From Cordylochernes scorpioides (lineage: Eukaryota; Arthropoda; Arachnida; Pseudoscorpiones; Chernetidae), in assembly GCA_030710605.1 (NCBI GenBank), contig CP092880.1, positions 7,899,356-7,963,355 on the forward strand: a stretch of 64,000 bases of DNA, in the 5' to 3' direction. The notes below the pieces were generated by a model. That model was not told where the DNA came from. It searched no databases and saw nothing but the letters and a program-made list of their open reading frames with translations. Below are positions 19,203 to 29,864 of this stretch, piece after piece; the first letter of the stretch is position 1, and each line of letters starts with the position of its first letter. Both the position numbers and the translations under genes were made by a program.

Positions 19203-20710
19203 AATAATACTCCAGTCGGTCTAGGGGTTTCTTGGCTCTCTGAGGTCTAGGACTGCGGACGGGCACTTGCACAGCGGCAGCCTCCGGTTTAGGAGTGCAA
19301 GAGGGCACGTGCACAGCAGCAGGCCCCTGTCTAGGAGTGCAAGAGGGTACGTGCACAGAAGCAGTCTCCTCCTTGTTTCCTGATGTAACCTCTGGAACCT
19401 CCTCTTCACTTTATTTCTGACTTCCACCTACAGGCTTCTCTCCTGATGTTCGAGGAAGTATCAAATTTCTTGTCTCCACTTGTTTCTTTCTCACAGGTCG
19501 CAATTGATTGATATGCCTCTTATACACGAGGCCCTTGCAACTTATAAGGTAGTGACGGTAGCTCAATAATTCCAAAATGGTACCTTTTTACCGTTTAGGT
19601 CAAGTTGCATAGTTGCGGAAATAAACCTCGCAACCTGTAGTAAACTGCTCCTGCCTTCTTACGGCCTCATGAAATACCTCTCGCGGATTTCTCATCTTGG
19701 TATTAAATTCGAGAATCTTGATCTTAAACTTCTCTTCATTAGCAGTTCCGCCGGGGAATTCCTTTATTACAGTTTGGGGGAATGCTCTATGAGCAAATAG
19801 GAAACTTTGTAGATTCGTCTCTAAATCATCCTTCCCATTATTCTTTCTCAAAAGGTTTTTAAACTCTCTTACATATCTCTCAGCTAAACCATTTGTACTA
19901 GGATTATACGGACTGGTCTTAGTGTGCCGTATACCATTCATTTTGGTAAATTGCTCGAATTCACCGGAGACAAACTGTCCTCCGTTATCTGTAACAAAAT
20001 ATTAGGGCAATCCAATTCTGGCGAGAATTTCTCTAAGATGACTTATAATCGTTTTTCTGGTAATATCTTTGATGATAAAAATTTCTATCCACTTTGAGTA
20101 TGCGTCCACGAGAACCAAAAACATTCTTCCCATGAACGGACCCGCTAGATCAAGATGAAGTCGATGCCACGGTTTTTCGGGCCAAGTCCATTCCGAGATG
20201 GTAGCCGGGGGCATGCTTGCCAATTCTTGGCATACTCTACATTCTCTAGTTAACTCCTCGATGTTACTGTCTATGCCTGGCCACCAGAAAATACCGTCTG
20301 GCAATCATCTTCATTTTAACAATCCCCATGTGTATTTCATGCAAGTCATTTAAAATTAAAGATCTTAATTTTTGGGGAATTACCACTCTTTCACGCCATT
20401 GAAAACAATCAAACTCCAAACTTAATTCCTCATTGATCTTATAATAAGGAGCTAGTGGGTTTTCCCTCAGTACCCTTGTGAATTTCCACACACACACACA
20501 GTTGCCTTCTCTAACATTCCTTAATACTATAGACAGTATTTTATCTCGGGACGTCTCATATGCCACCTCCCTAAAAGAGAACGGTACCTCATTCAACTTC
20601 CTGAGAAGAAGTACCTGGTCTTCATCAAGAAACTCCCTGACACTCGATTCTAAAGGAAGACGTGACAATGCGTCAACATTGGAATTATCACTAGTTTTTC
20701 GAAATTCCAC
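19201..20710 (-). pseudogene. Gypsy integrase (with RNase H-integrase linker)
   Basis: The zinc-binding head shows LHEIHMGIVKMKM and ECRVCQ with WWPGID between. The DDE core shows HLDLAGPF..VDAYSKW, then VTDNGGQF, and NGLAERY with the catalytic glutamate about 35 residues later. The C-terminal segment has LVYKRHINQLRPV, followed by a proline-rich tail with PSCTP repeats and the stop at 19201-19203. A stop and several frameshifts separate the pieces. The enzyme would insert element cDNA. Upstream, 20710-20420 carries NVDALSRLP, the usual RNase H/integrase linker. Confidence 0.85.
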
Positions 20711-20717
20711 AGTATAA

Positions 20718-21014
20718 TTAAAATCCTGCTAATTTTAAGGACAATCTTTTAATTCTGGATGATGCACATATGAATATTGGTTTATGAGGTGAAAATATAT
20801 GAATTAAGGGTCGGTTGTCTGTGACCAATACAAATTTTCGTCCCAGTAAGTATTGTCTGAATTTCTCAACGCCGAAAGTAATGCTCAACGCTTTTTTTTC
20901 TAGTTGAGAGAAACGTTTTTCCGCTTCAGTTAATGCTCTAGAAGCAAAAGCTATAGGGCATTCTTCCTTTCTATCATTTCTATGACTCAGAATTACGCCT
21001 AATCTATAGTCCAT
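20718..21014 (-). pseudogene. Gypsy RNase H domain
   Basis: YRLGVILSH, CPIAFASRALTEAEKRFSQL, EKKALSITFGVEKFRQYL and LVTDNRPL follow the Gypsy RNase H order. The E of QLEKKAL and the D of TDNRPL are present. The first aspartate, normally in a DAS motif before Y/F-x-LG, is not visible, which fits decay. Confidence 0.8.
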
Positions 21015-21132
21015 TAATAATGATTTGCATTATTCAATTAACAATCGATATTCTTTCGTCCAATTCCATCTACAATTTTTATTCAAAAGTTGATAGAATA
21101 GCGCTAAAATGTTTGCTATATTCTTTATGAAT

Positions 21133-21880
21133 CTATAATAATAAATTAAGAGTCCTATGAAAGATCTCAATTGCGAAACATTCTTTAGGTTCAGGCGCAT
21201 CTATCACTGCTTTAATTTTATTTTCTAAGGGATGTAGTCCATATTTATCCATTTTAAACCCTAAAAATTCCACCGATTTCTTTTTAAATTTACATTTATA
21301 TCTGTTTAACTTTAAACATTTTTCTAGCAATAATCTAAACACTAGATCCAACTTTTGTTCATGATCTTCAAAGTCTTTTCCTGCAACCATTCCATAATCC
21401 TCTGAAATTTATTTGGTGCTAACTCTACGTCATATGGTAGTCTTTTATAAGAAAACAACCTCTTTGTTGTGTTTATATCAACAACAGCTCTTTGGCTTCT
21501 TCCGCTAACATTACTTGTAAGTAAGCCTGTGATAGGTCTAGAGTCGAAAGTACGGTGCTTGTAGATAATTTTGAAAAGATCTCATCGATCGATGGAATGG
21601 GATACCTATCTAATTCTATTGCTTTATTAGCTGTCCATCTAAAATCACCACATATCCTTACACTACCATCCTTTTTTGATACCGGTACTATTGGAGCGGT
21701 CCAATATGCATGAACTATAGGTTATAGAATGCAAGAATTCACTAAACGATCAATTTCATTCTCTACTTTGTTTTTTTTTTTTTTTTTGGAGAGAAAGGTA
21801 AACTTCTGGCCTTAAAAAACACAGGAGTCACATCCTTTTTTAAATTAAAATTTATTCTAACGTCCTTTAGATAGCCCAAA
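21133..21880 (-). pseudogene. Gypsy reverse transcriptase, active-site box deleted
   Basis: Order on the minus strand: DVTPVFFKARSLPFS, then an A-run (21770-21788), AYWTAPIVPVSKKDGSVRIC, GDFRWTANKAIELDRYPIP, STLDLSQAYLQVML, RLPYDVELAPNKFQRIME. It then goes directly to MVAGKDFEDHEQKLD and KFKKKSVEFLGF. The Y-x-DD segment that should lie between FQRIME and MVAGKDF is gone (about 20 residues). The fingers (KKDGSVR) and LDLSQAY aspartate remain. It cannot be catalytic. Confidence 0.85.
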
Positions 21881-21919
21881 TCTTTGTTAAACAAATCTGC
21901 ATACCTATCCATCAAATTT

Positions 21920-22333
21920 TTATATATTTAAATATATTTCTATTTTATTCATTATTTGAAATTTCAATGCTAAACAATATAAATAATCAAGTTTCAACTG
22001 TTTAAGCCATTCTCTTCCTAATAAAATTACCTGGATTTTTTCATTTACAACTATTAATCGTAAATATTGGTTGGCTTCTTTTACAAAAACATTTCTTTGA
22101 TCTATAATCTCTATTGATTTACCACAAAAGGATTTTAATCTTAAATTTGTTGGAAATAATCTTTTACCTTGCCAATAATTCTTATAAATATCTTTAGGTA
22201 TTAACGTAACTGGACTTCCTGTATCTATTGTAAAGCACAAAGAATAATCATCTACTGTTAAATTTATTGTGGCATCAGTTTCGCCCTGTACAGAATATAT
22301 AGAGTCCTCTTGTACAAATTTACATCCCCACAT
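21920..22333 (-). pseudogene. Gypsy aspartic protease
   Basis: FTIDTGSPVTLIP carries the DTG active site (residues 37-39 of this frame) and VILLGREWLKQL the flap/helix region. Length and order fit a retropepsin, which works as a homodimer to process Gag-Pol. The frame is uninterrupted for 137 codons, beginning next to the second zinc knuckle. Confidence 0.8.
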
Positions 22334-22420
22334 TCTTTTACTAGCTTTGCAGACTCTACTTAAATGACCCAGTTTATTACATTTTAAAACAAGTCTTTGT
22401 TCTATGAGGTAAAACAGATG
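22330..22420 (-). pseudogene. Gypsy second zinc knuckle, frameshifted
   Basis: KCNKLGHLSRVCKA follows a TKTCF stretch; with one base shift these form C-x2-C-x4-H-x4-C. The first knuckle (CYRCGERHSH) is on the other side of the LTR insertion, at about 22745-22775. Confidence 0.7.
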
Positions 22421-22425
22421 CCACG

Positions 22426-22735
22426 TGTTAAGGTATAAGAGGTCAAATTAAAGAAACCTCCCTTAACATATAAAAACTTTTACCCAAAGTCTTGATATTG
22501 TTTGGGCTGCCTCGGGTGATCAAGCAAGAAAGAAAATAAGGAAGACAAAACCAGCGGCTACACCTGTAAAGCTCTTCTGCTCTACTAAAATAAACTCTTT
22601 ATTTAAACAACACGGCTAAGTTATATACATTCAAAGGGGAATTTACATAATAATTTATACATTCAATAGAAATCTACATTCCTAGTCATACATTTAAAAA
22701 ATATATTTACATACTATATGTCATGACTTTTAACA
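22426..22735. mobile_element. Solo LTR inserted in Gypsy gag
   Basis: 310 bp with ends TGTTAAGG and CTTTTAACA (TG..CA, inverted TGTTAA) and perfect 5-bp target duplications CCACG (22421-22425, 22736-22740). AAATAAACTC on the plus strand (about 22586) could be its polyadenylation signal. Orientation is not certain. Confidence 0.9.
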
Positions 22736-22740
22736 CCACG

Positions 22741-23440
22741 TGTGAATGTCTTTCACCACATCTATAACACACTATTTTGCCTTTGCCACTCTGCCTGAAA
22801 GGCCTATACTGCGCCGTACTATTATTGTACTCGCCCTTTTTATCCTTTCAATTCACAGGAGATATCTTGGCCACTAATTTATCTTGTAATTCTCTTGTAT
22901 TTATCTCCGCCAATTCGAACGAGATCGCCACTGCAAAAATTTTATCCAGGGTGACATCGTCGTCCTCTTGTAGTAGCTTTTTTTGCAGGATTTCCGACTT
23001 GATTCCAGCCACAAAACGGTCTCGCATCATGGTTCCCAACATATCGACGAAATTACAATTTATTGCAAATGTTTCAATTCTCTAAGATATTCCGAAATTT
23101 ATTCTCCTCCCTGTTGAATTCTCTTTAAAAATCTGCATCGCTGTGGTATCACTTTCTTCTTTTGATCCAAATGCAGCTTAATTCTTTGAATGATAGTATC
23201 ATAGGGTTGATCTTTCATTAGACCAGGAAGAAAATGTCGTTTCCCTGCTTCAAAGTTTCAGAATCTGGTAGCGGGGTAAAAATCAGCACTTTAATCTCCT
23301 CCTTCAGATGCCAAAAAGAAAGCCTCAAATTTTTGTACAAAAAGATCGAAGTGTCCTCCACTGGGCTATAGCATCTAAAAGGTATTATTAACTTTGAACT
23401 TGTCATGCTGATCTTTTCTACTCCTTTGTTTTCTTGATCC
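22741..23440 (-). pseudogene. Gypsy gag relic
   Basis: Capsid-like pieces in several frames: SVEDTSIF and FEAFFLA, LMKDQPYDTIIQRIKLHL, then DMLGTMMRDRFVAGIKSEIL and QKKLLQEDDDVTLDKIFAVA. Spacing matches Gypsy capsids (YxxI..L, E-x-ISEY, RDRFV-GI, LL-E). It ends in zinc knuckle CYRCGERHSH at the solo-LTR insertion. Frameshifts and stops throughout. Confidence 0.75.
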
Positions 23441-23579
23441 AGATAGTTTAAAAGATGTAATCTTAACCCATTTTCCTATTTTTCCTCTCCATAATCCGAG
23501 AGTCAGATTTGTTTAAAAGATGTAGTTGTTATACTTGCATAGACGCCGTTTTCCTCAGCTTTTTACTGGCTCTGTAGAT

Positions 23580-23601
23580 CGCGCATTCTCGTCGCCACTT
23601 T
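23580..23601 (-). promoter_or_regulatory. Gypsy primer-binding region
   Basis: Directly after the 5' LTR end (ACACAACA) the minus strand reads AGTGGCGACGAGAATGCG, the TGGCGACGAG style of leader found in many Gypsy elements. Confidence 0.55.
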
Positions 23602-24547
23602 TGTTGTGTCGTAATTAGACGTACAAGAGCTCAAACTTGACCATGGCCAACAACAAATGTCCAATTTATATATATGTCATAATTTGTACATAACTGGATG
23701 TAATACCACCCCAATATGTATGCAATGTATGATCTAAAGATTTTAATAAAGACAAGGCTTAGAAATCTGGGAGAAAGGTTTAGAGAGAAAGGCCATCAAA
23801 GAGGAACGGTCATTAGCAGGTTTTATTATCCAGGAACTCATAAAACTGAGTTCAAGAACCTTCATTTCCGGGATCATGTCAGAACAAGACAAGAACAAAG
23901 GATTAGCAAAGATCCAATCAGAGTCCAGGAGGATTAGCTAGGAACCAATGGAAAACTTACACGAGTCGACCATCAGCCAATCAAAGCCCTGAGAAATTTT
24001 CGTGTTAAATCGCGAACTCAGTTTAGTTAGTCAGGAACGTGGCACCATAGAGACCAGTCAGGAACGTGGCACCATTGAGACCAGTCAGGAACGTGGCACC
24101 ATTGAGACCAGTCAGGAACGTGGCACCATCGAGACCAGTTAGGAGCCAGCCACCATCTTCTCAACGATCAGATAAGTCCAATCCTCAATAATGTGAACAG
24201 CCATAGATATTAGTCAAATCCGACAAATAGCTACAACCCCTTTCTCCTTTGATCGCTGGCCTATTTCAATTCAATTCTGTGTCCTCGTTATTTTTCCCCT
24301 GTGTGAATACCTTACTTCTCAGCAAACACGACTGCGCCCACCACAATCACCAATCAATTCAATCAATCTCAAAAAGGTAATCTTCAAACATTACAGTGAT
24401 TCGACAGGATTCTACAACAATCTTCCAATATTACAGTGAGTCGACAGGATTCTACAACAATCGTTCCAATATTACATATACATATATTTTATACATAATG
24501 AGGCTTTAAATAATACAAATAATATTCATCTATTTACATAAACAACA
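23602..24547 (-). repeat. Gypsy 5' LTR, split by an insertion
   Basis: The outer part 24477-24547 matches the 3' LTR start; the inner part 23602-23698 contains AAATTGGACATTTGTTGTTG shared with the 3' LTR. Without the insert the LTR is about 170 bp. Confidence 0.75.
23699..24476 (+). mobile_element. Candidate solo LTR nested in the Gypsy 5' LTR
   Basis: 778 bp from TGTAATACCACC to CCAATATTACA (inverted TGTAATA). It contains a four-copy 29-bp repeat (TCAGGAACGTGGCACCAT, 24025-24150) and a threefold ~52-bp repeat with TCGACAGGATTCTACAACAA near its end. An AATAAAGACAAGG signal lies near its start. No matching target duplication was found, so the boundaries are provisional. Confidence 0.55.
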
Positions 24548-25380
24548 GTTAATATATAGCGAGAAGAGTAGAGGACTGAGCACAGATCCCTGAGGTACAC
24601 CAGCCCATGTTCTTCGGTCCTTGGAAAATGTTCCATTGACCCGAACCTTTATCCTTCTTCCCCTTAAGAAGTCTGCAATCCAGATTAAGGTTTTTCCTCT
24701 TACTCCGATGTTGTGCAGCCTTTCAAATAATTTCTACACTCGATCAAAAGCTGAGGTCATATCCAGGAATACGGCCGTTGTCTTCTTTGGCGGTTTTTCC
24801 TAGAAATCTATTATTGATTGACAGAAGTAGAACAGTTTATCAGTTGTACAGTGTCTGAATCTTTAGGCAGTTTGGTAGAAGCTTATTTTATTATTGTTAG
24901 TGAGCCAGACTATGAGCCTAGAGTGGATAATTCATTCTGTTATTTTACAAAGTATGCTGGTAAGAGCAATTGGCCGATAGTTCTTGCATTCCTTAGCATC
25001 TTTGTTTGGTTTCAGTATTGGCACTATAATTGATATCTTCCAATTCTTTGGTAGTTTACCAGTTTGCCATGAAATGTTCAGTATTCGTAGAAGTTGATTT
25101 TTAGCTTCGTCTCCAAAGTGTTTAATCATTTGACCAAAGATTAGAGCATCTCCAGGTGACATCTTGGATTTAACTTTCCTATTGATGAATTTAGCTCATT
25201 CAGTGCGAAGTCTCTCGAGTAAATATCTTGTTGGTGGTAATTTCTTGCTTGTTTAACTAACTTGTTTATATTATTTTTTTCTTGTTCTATTTTGTGACTA
25301 ATTTCAATGAGTTCCTTTATGATTTCTTCTGTTTTATTTGTTTTAAGACGTTCATTTTTATTGTCTCTCTCTGCAATCAT
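24548..25380 (-). pseudogene. LINE reverse transcriptase N-terminal half
   Basis: Basic linker ERDNKNERLKTNKTEEIIKE, then MSPGDALIFGQMIKHFGDE, GKLPKNWKISIIVPILKPNK, CKNYRPIALTSILCK (RT motif 1-2), FLDMTSAFDRV (first catalytic aspartate region) and GVPQGSVLSPLLFSLYIN. Stops and shifts interrupt it. Truncated at the Gypsy LTR before the x-DD box. Confidence 0.8.
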
Positions 25381-25553
25381 TGCCTCGATATTGTGGTCCT
25401 TCCAGTAAAGTATTCACAGGTCTTTACGTCTACCTCTAGGTATCGATACTTTTGCAGCTTTGGATATGTTCAAAGAGAATTTTTCCAAGTTTTTGTCAAT
25501 CGTTCTGTGATTTAATTCTTCGTTGCACAGTTCTTCAAGCTTTTCTGTATTTT

Positions 25554-26147
25554 TTACAGTGTTCTTTTATTCTGTTGAAAATTCTCAATTTTGAATTTTA
25601 GGGTTGTTAAAATTGGTCTGTGGTCACTGATTGCACTTTTCAGAATTTTCCATTGTGTTGAGGGTGCGATGTTGTCATTTATCGCTGTGATGTCTATTGC
25701 GGATTCTGTGCCTGTGGACTTGGATAGATAGGTGTTCTTTTCGTTATTTAACGGCGTAAGGTCGAGGTCGGTTAGCATGTCCTCAACCTGCTGACCTTTG
25801 TTATCCAGGACAGGTGATCCCCAAGTTGGTCTTTCGGCGTTAAAATCACCAAGTATGATTGCGATATCCGAAGAAGCTTCAAGTAATGTCTCTATCAGGC
25901 CTGTATTGATGCTAGTATTATCGTGGTGATAAAAATTTATTATTGGAATTGTTTTATCTGTAAGATAGATTTCTATTGCCTGAGCTTCTGTCGTGCTTTC
26001 TCTAGGCTTACTCTGATTATAGGCGATTTCCTTAAATTTGATTTCTAGAGTTTTAATCAAAACGGCAAGTCCTCCTCCGAATTTTCCCGGTCTGTCCATT
26101 CGTAGTTTTGTATAATCTTTGATATTGAATCTCAGATTCTGATTCAA
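25554..26147 (-). pseudogene. LINE AP-like endonuclease domain
   Basis: A 197-codon uninterrupted frame. FGGGLAVLIK (about 23-32), ILGDFNAERPTWGS (98-111), SAIDI (149-153) and SDHRPIL (174-180) are the ordered motifs of LINE endonucleases; the SDH histidine and GDFN asparagine/aspartate are catalytic in the family. This nuclease nicks target DNA to prime reverse transcription. The N-terminal part (LLQLNINGIQRK) is upstream in another frame near 26220, so the domain is frameshifted. Confidence 0.85.
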
Positions 26148-26344
26148 TTTTGTCTCCTGGGGACAATTAATATGTACATTGTTGTCACAGAGAAGACAAG
26201 TCAGCTCTTTATTTTCCTCTGGATACCATTTATATTGAGTTGTAGTAGATTGAATTGTGTCCTCGTAGTAGATTTCTCATCATGAGCTCGAGCTGCAGCT
26301 CCTGACGCGGCGGTTACCCCGGACGCGGTAGCATTACTGGAGAT

Positions 26345-26480
26345 ATCAGTTTTGCTCTTCATTTGAAAATGGGTGCCGTTGCAACGTTAGTCATCTTGGA
26401 AACGAACCAGAATTTGGTCAAATATTCCAAGGGTCCAGGGGGGACCGCAAAGAGGTGTGGTCGAACTTCTCCCCTTCCCC
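26345..26480 (+). repeat. Dispersed repeat fragment (partner 34265-34400)
   Basis: AATGGGTGCCGTTGCAACG, CCAAGGGTCCAGGGGGGACC and TGTGGTCGAACTTCTCCCC recur on the minus strand at 34265-34400. It lies between the LINE 5' edge and the transposase start. Confidence 0.7.
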
Positions 26481-26485
26481 ATGGA

Positions 26486-27590
26486 ATGCCGTCACTACAG
26501 GATAAAGCACTCTTGGTGAATTTTTTAATTGTGATTCAGAGTCTGCCACTGAAGCTTTACGAGCGTTTCGTTCCTTTAAAGATATTCGAAGCGGTAAAGG
26601 ACCAATGAGTTGCTACTCTCTAAAGCGATTGATTAAAAGTTTTTAGGAAACTGGATCTCTGGAAGCAAAACCTCGGAGTGGAAGACCATCGACATGCAAG
26701 TCAGTGGCTGTTACGGTTTTGCAGAATGCTGAAGCTATTGAAACGTTATCCACGTATGGAGAAGTAAGTGCTAGACAAGTTTCTCGACAAACGGGGATTT
26801 CGTATGGAACAGTTTGGAGAGAACACACATTTAGAATTTTTCTATAAAAATATCCTAACAAAATTCAAAGTTTTCACGAGTTGAAAGTCAGCGATTTTGA
26901 GAAGCGTCAAGAATTCGCTGCATGGGATTTCCGGCAAATTGATATTGATGAAAACTGGCTGTCAAATGTTCTAAGAACAGATGATGCTCACTTTTATCTA
27001 AAGGGAGAATTTAACATTCAAAACTGCCTCATTTTGGCAACAGAAAACCCTAGGATTTTTACAGAAATACCACTTCATCAGCACAGAGTTACAGTTTTGT
27101 GTGGGTTCACTTCTTATTTTATTATTGTGCCATTTTTCTTTGAAAAAATCAATGGAAGAACTTTTAAAACCGTTTTTTTAACTGGTGAACGCTATGTTCA
27201 ACTTTTGAGAGAAAAGGTTATTCCCATATTGCAGGACAGACAAGCACTAAGCGAAATAACATTCATGCAAGATGGAGGACCTCCTCATATCTCCCGCGGT
27301 GCCAAACAATTGCTGAAGGATACGTTCGGTGGAATTCGTTGATAAGTCGCCACTTTATATACCAGTGGCCCCCAATATCACCAGACTTGACGCCTTATAA
27401 TTTCGGTTATGGGGGTACATTTAGTCGCGTTTTTATCGATGCCGGCCTACCACATTGGCCATGTTGAAGGCTTCTATCAGATGGCACGTTTTATAAATAT
27501 CAACTATTTAATTGTGATCATTCTGTCATCTATCGTCTGCAGGCGGTGTTTGAGAATGAAGGGCCCCACATTGAGCAAAGATTGTGACCT
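26486..27590 (+). pseudogene. Tc1/mariner-superfamily transposase (HTH + DDE), broken
   Basis: N-terminal helix-turn-helix region: MPSLQDKALLV, then (shifted) SATEALRAFRSFKDIRSGKG and ETGSLEAKPRSGRP, with QVSRQTGISYGTVWRE as a second HTH. DDE core: RTDDAHFYLKGEFNIQNC (first D), FMQDGGPPHISRGAKQLL (second D), WPPISPDLTPYNF (third D, after a shift near 27340). Roughly 35 residues separate the last two. An in-frame TAG follows RLIKSF. The layout is that of arthropod transposases with a DUF4817-like head. It is probably the mobilising gene of the surrounding inverted-repeat unit. Confidence 0.85.
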
Positions 27591-28305
27591 AATACAAGAG
27601 AGAAGGCAGTTACCTCATGTGTTATATTTTGCAGCTCTTTGTTTTGGGTTATGGGAATAATAAATGCTCTCCTCACATCTTGACTCTTTTTTTTTCTGTA
27701 AACAGTAATTTTTTTGTTTGTCATTTGCCCACATTTTATATTATGTCGTGCAGGCCAAAGTGTTATAACTTCTCGAATAACACTGGTATACACAATTTTA
27801 CCCCTTATGTTTAGTTTATCGCTTTTCGCTTATTAGAAGAAATAGCATAAGAAATAATCTCTGTATCCCCCCCCCCCCCCCCCCAACTTTAGATGTTTTG
27901 CGCAAAAAAATAATACAAAATGATTTTACTACCACGTTTTTCAACGCAAAAGGTCGATTTAAAAATGATTTTTTTGAGGGGATACATTTTCAAAATTATG
28001 TACAGTATAATAAACAATGATAACACTTGACAAACCCATAGGATATTTGGAATAAAGTACGACAAATATATTTTGTCACTCCCCTCTATATTTCATTTTT
28101 GGATCATGACAAATATCCAGTTAAATAGTCAAGTGTCGCCAATTAGTCAAGAAACTATACATTCCTTATAGCACGAAATCCTATTAGTAGTGCCATCATA
28201 AGTTTTGGTACTATATTAACATTTCAAAAATCGTGTATTGATATCAGTAGTTATTTTTAAACATTCAATCTATTTCACAAAACTCCATCTAAAATATAAA
28301 TATTT
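27591..28305. other. No gene; contains an 18-bp poly-C run
   Basis: C(18) at 27867-27884; the rest is AT-rich. Short frames on both strands (27409-27814) are residue of the transposase 3' region and chance. Confidence 0.55.
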
Positions 28306-28702
28306 TTTGCTACATGTTTTAATTTGCATATACCTATTTTACATATCTCAGATTGTATTTAAAAATCGTCAACCAATTCTTCTAACTTTTGGCGAAATGG
28401 TGTTTTATTAATTTATCATTTGATATTATTAGGGTTCTTTCCTGGTATTCAAAAAGTAAAAATACGTGTCGTTCAGTTATATTTTTCAATTTATCAAGCA
28501 ATTTGGCCGCTGAATCTCTGATTCTGGTAGAGCGCCATCTAGCGAATAAAGTTGTAACTAAAATCAATTTCGAAATTTTCATTATTTGCCATAAAAAATC
28601 CCATTGCATCCTGAACACAATGGAGTTTACCGCATTGCTCTAGCGCAAATATTCGCGGAGTTATTAATTTTTAAAGTTGTGCGGGACTTTTGGATCACCC
28701 TG
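28306..28702 (-). repeat. Right arm of the 10.2-kb unit
   Basis: Inverted copy of 18479-18875, ending GGGACTTTTGGATCACCCTG then TA. Confidence 0.85.
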
Positions 28703-28859
28703 TATAAAATATCATCTTTACACTAAAAATAAAAATCTTATTAAAAAATAAGAGGTATTTTTGAAAAAAATTATAAATAAAAATGATGTGAGAAAAATAT
28801 ATACAGGTTTTTTAATGTGATAAACATAATAAAAAATAAAATAATAAAAAGGGTGTTTG

Positions 28860-28930
28860 TTAATAAAATTTTAAAAAAGGCATATTCTGACCACGTTCAC
28901 ATGAACTTTTAGATGTTCTAGGTTCTTTTG
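28860..28930 (+). mobile_element. MITE end (AAGGCAT..CTGAC family)
   Basis: AAAAAAGGCATATTCTGACC starts a copy that is truncated after about 60 bp. Confidence 0.5.
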
Positions 28931-29079
28931 GAATGTTTTAGGTTCTTTATCATATAGGTTTGAATAGTGAGATAAAAGTTCTTTTGTTAGCAAATAAAGA
29001 TATTAATGGTCTAAACAACTTTTCTCTTAACAAGTCCATGAAGCACTAAAAGGTAAGCAATCAAATATTTCCATTGTTG

Positions 29080-29345
29080 TTATTGTGTCCAATGAAGAGC
29101 CTCAGATGTCTCCATACATCTATATCACAGCAGTCGCAATGTCCTCTATCTTAGGTTTGTAAAGCTTCTGTTCTAGGTCCATGTCAATTTTCTGTTGTTG
29201 TTGTCGTGTCCAATGAAGAGCCTCAGATGTCTCCATGCATCTCTATCACAGCAATGTCCACTATCTTGGGTGTGTAAAGCTGCTGCTCTGGGTCTATGTC
29301 AATTTTTTGCAAGGCTGCGGCCCATTGCTGGGCATGAGAATATGT
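29080..29345 (-). mobile_element. LINE family I 3' end, tail duplicated in tandem
   Basis: GTGTCCAATGAAGAGCCTCA and GATGTCTCCAT.CATCT occur twice, about 130 bp apart, each followed by the reverse of a CAGAACAG/TACACACCC block. The high-coordinate end (TGGGCATGAGAATATG) is the HIFSCPA coding region of the LINE C-terminus. Confidence 0.75.
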
Positions 29346-29864
29346 GAGTAGGTGTTAGGATATTTCCATTAATTTAGGCTTATGTACTCTCATTGATTGA
29401 TTATCAAAGTTTTTGATGCTCTTGTATTAATATGTCTAATGTGAATCCTGTTGAAAAATTTATATAAGTCCTAGGAGATAAAAAATTTAATGATATTCAT
29501 TGAGAAACTAATCATTGAAAATACTATTTACCTTGTAGCGCTATATTGGCAATCATCTCTTATGGGTTATTTAAACCTCATCAACAGAGTTTATTAATAC
29601 CACATTAAAGACTTTAGCAATGTAATAAGTATCAATAAAGGATCTAGGTATTCATGGTAAACGGTTTGCGGATTTCGACAAATATGATTCTTCCTTCTAA
29701 AGGATCTAGGGTTAAGTTTCTTGTAAAAGTTTATTTCTCAAACTTATCCTGAGTTGATGTCACTTTCTAAACGTGAATAAATCTGACGACAAATTGCATT
29801 TCGTATTTGGTGCATTATTCTTGAAGGGATGCTATTTCTTTGAAAAATAGACACTTCGACCAGA
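29346..29864. other. No gene seen
   Basis: AT-rich unique-looking sequence; AAAGGATCTAGG occurs twice (29638 and 29699). Confidence 0.5.

Larger units (their letters stand above)
19096..24547 (-). mobile_element. Ty3/Gypsy LTR retrotransposon, degenerate, with nested insertions
   Basis: In minus-strand order: 5' LTR (24547-23602, split by an insert), primer-binding region, gag, zinc knuckles, protease, RT, RNase H, integrase, polypurine tract and a truncated 3' LTR. The order PR-RT-RH-IN defines Ty3/Gypsy. Both LTRs start TGTTGT(G/T)TATGTAAATAG. Multiple stops, frameshifts and a deleted RT active site make it dead. It lies inside a LINE. Confidence 0.85.
24548..26340 (-). mobile_element. Non-LTR retrotransposon (Jockey/I-type) relic, cut by Gypsy
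   Basis: Minus-strand order is endonuclease (26340-25554), linker, then reverse transcriptase up to GVPQGSVLSPLLFSLYIN, where the Gypsy 5' LTR begins. The YADD box and everything 3' are missing on this side. A tail fragment at 19055-19092 could be its other end. Confidence 0.8.
18479..28702 (+). mobile_element. 10.2-kb TA-flanked unit with ~400-bp terminal inverted repeats
   Basis: Outer ends are CAGGGTGATCCAAAAGTCCC at 18479 and its inverse at 28702, each next to TA (18477-18478, 28703-28704). The two arms are almost identical. Neither arm has a second CACCCTG end internally, so they are not two complete MITEs. The contents are a DDE transposase relic (26486-27590) plus a LINE and a Gypsy element. 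Inference: a Tc1/mariner-like transposon with long terminal repeats, swollen by later insertions. Confidence 0.7.

Noticed and set aside
22848-23085. Plus-strand frame of 102 codons over the Gypsy gag
   Set aside because: Antisense to a clear capsid sequence.
27867-27884. Poly-C run as an assembly gap or priming site
   Set aside because: No evidence beyond the homopolymer; length is unreliable in sequencing, so nothing is claimed.
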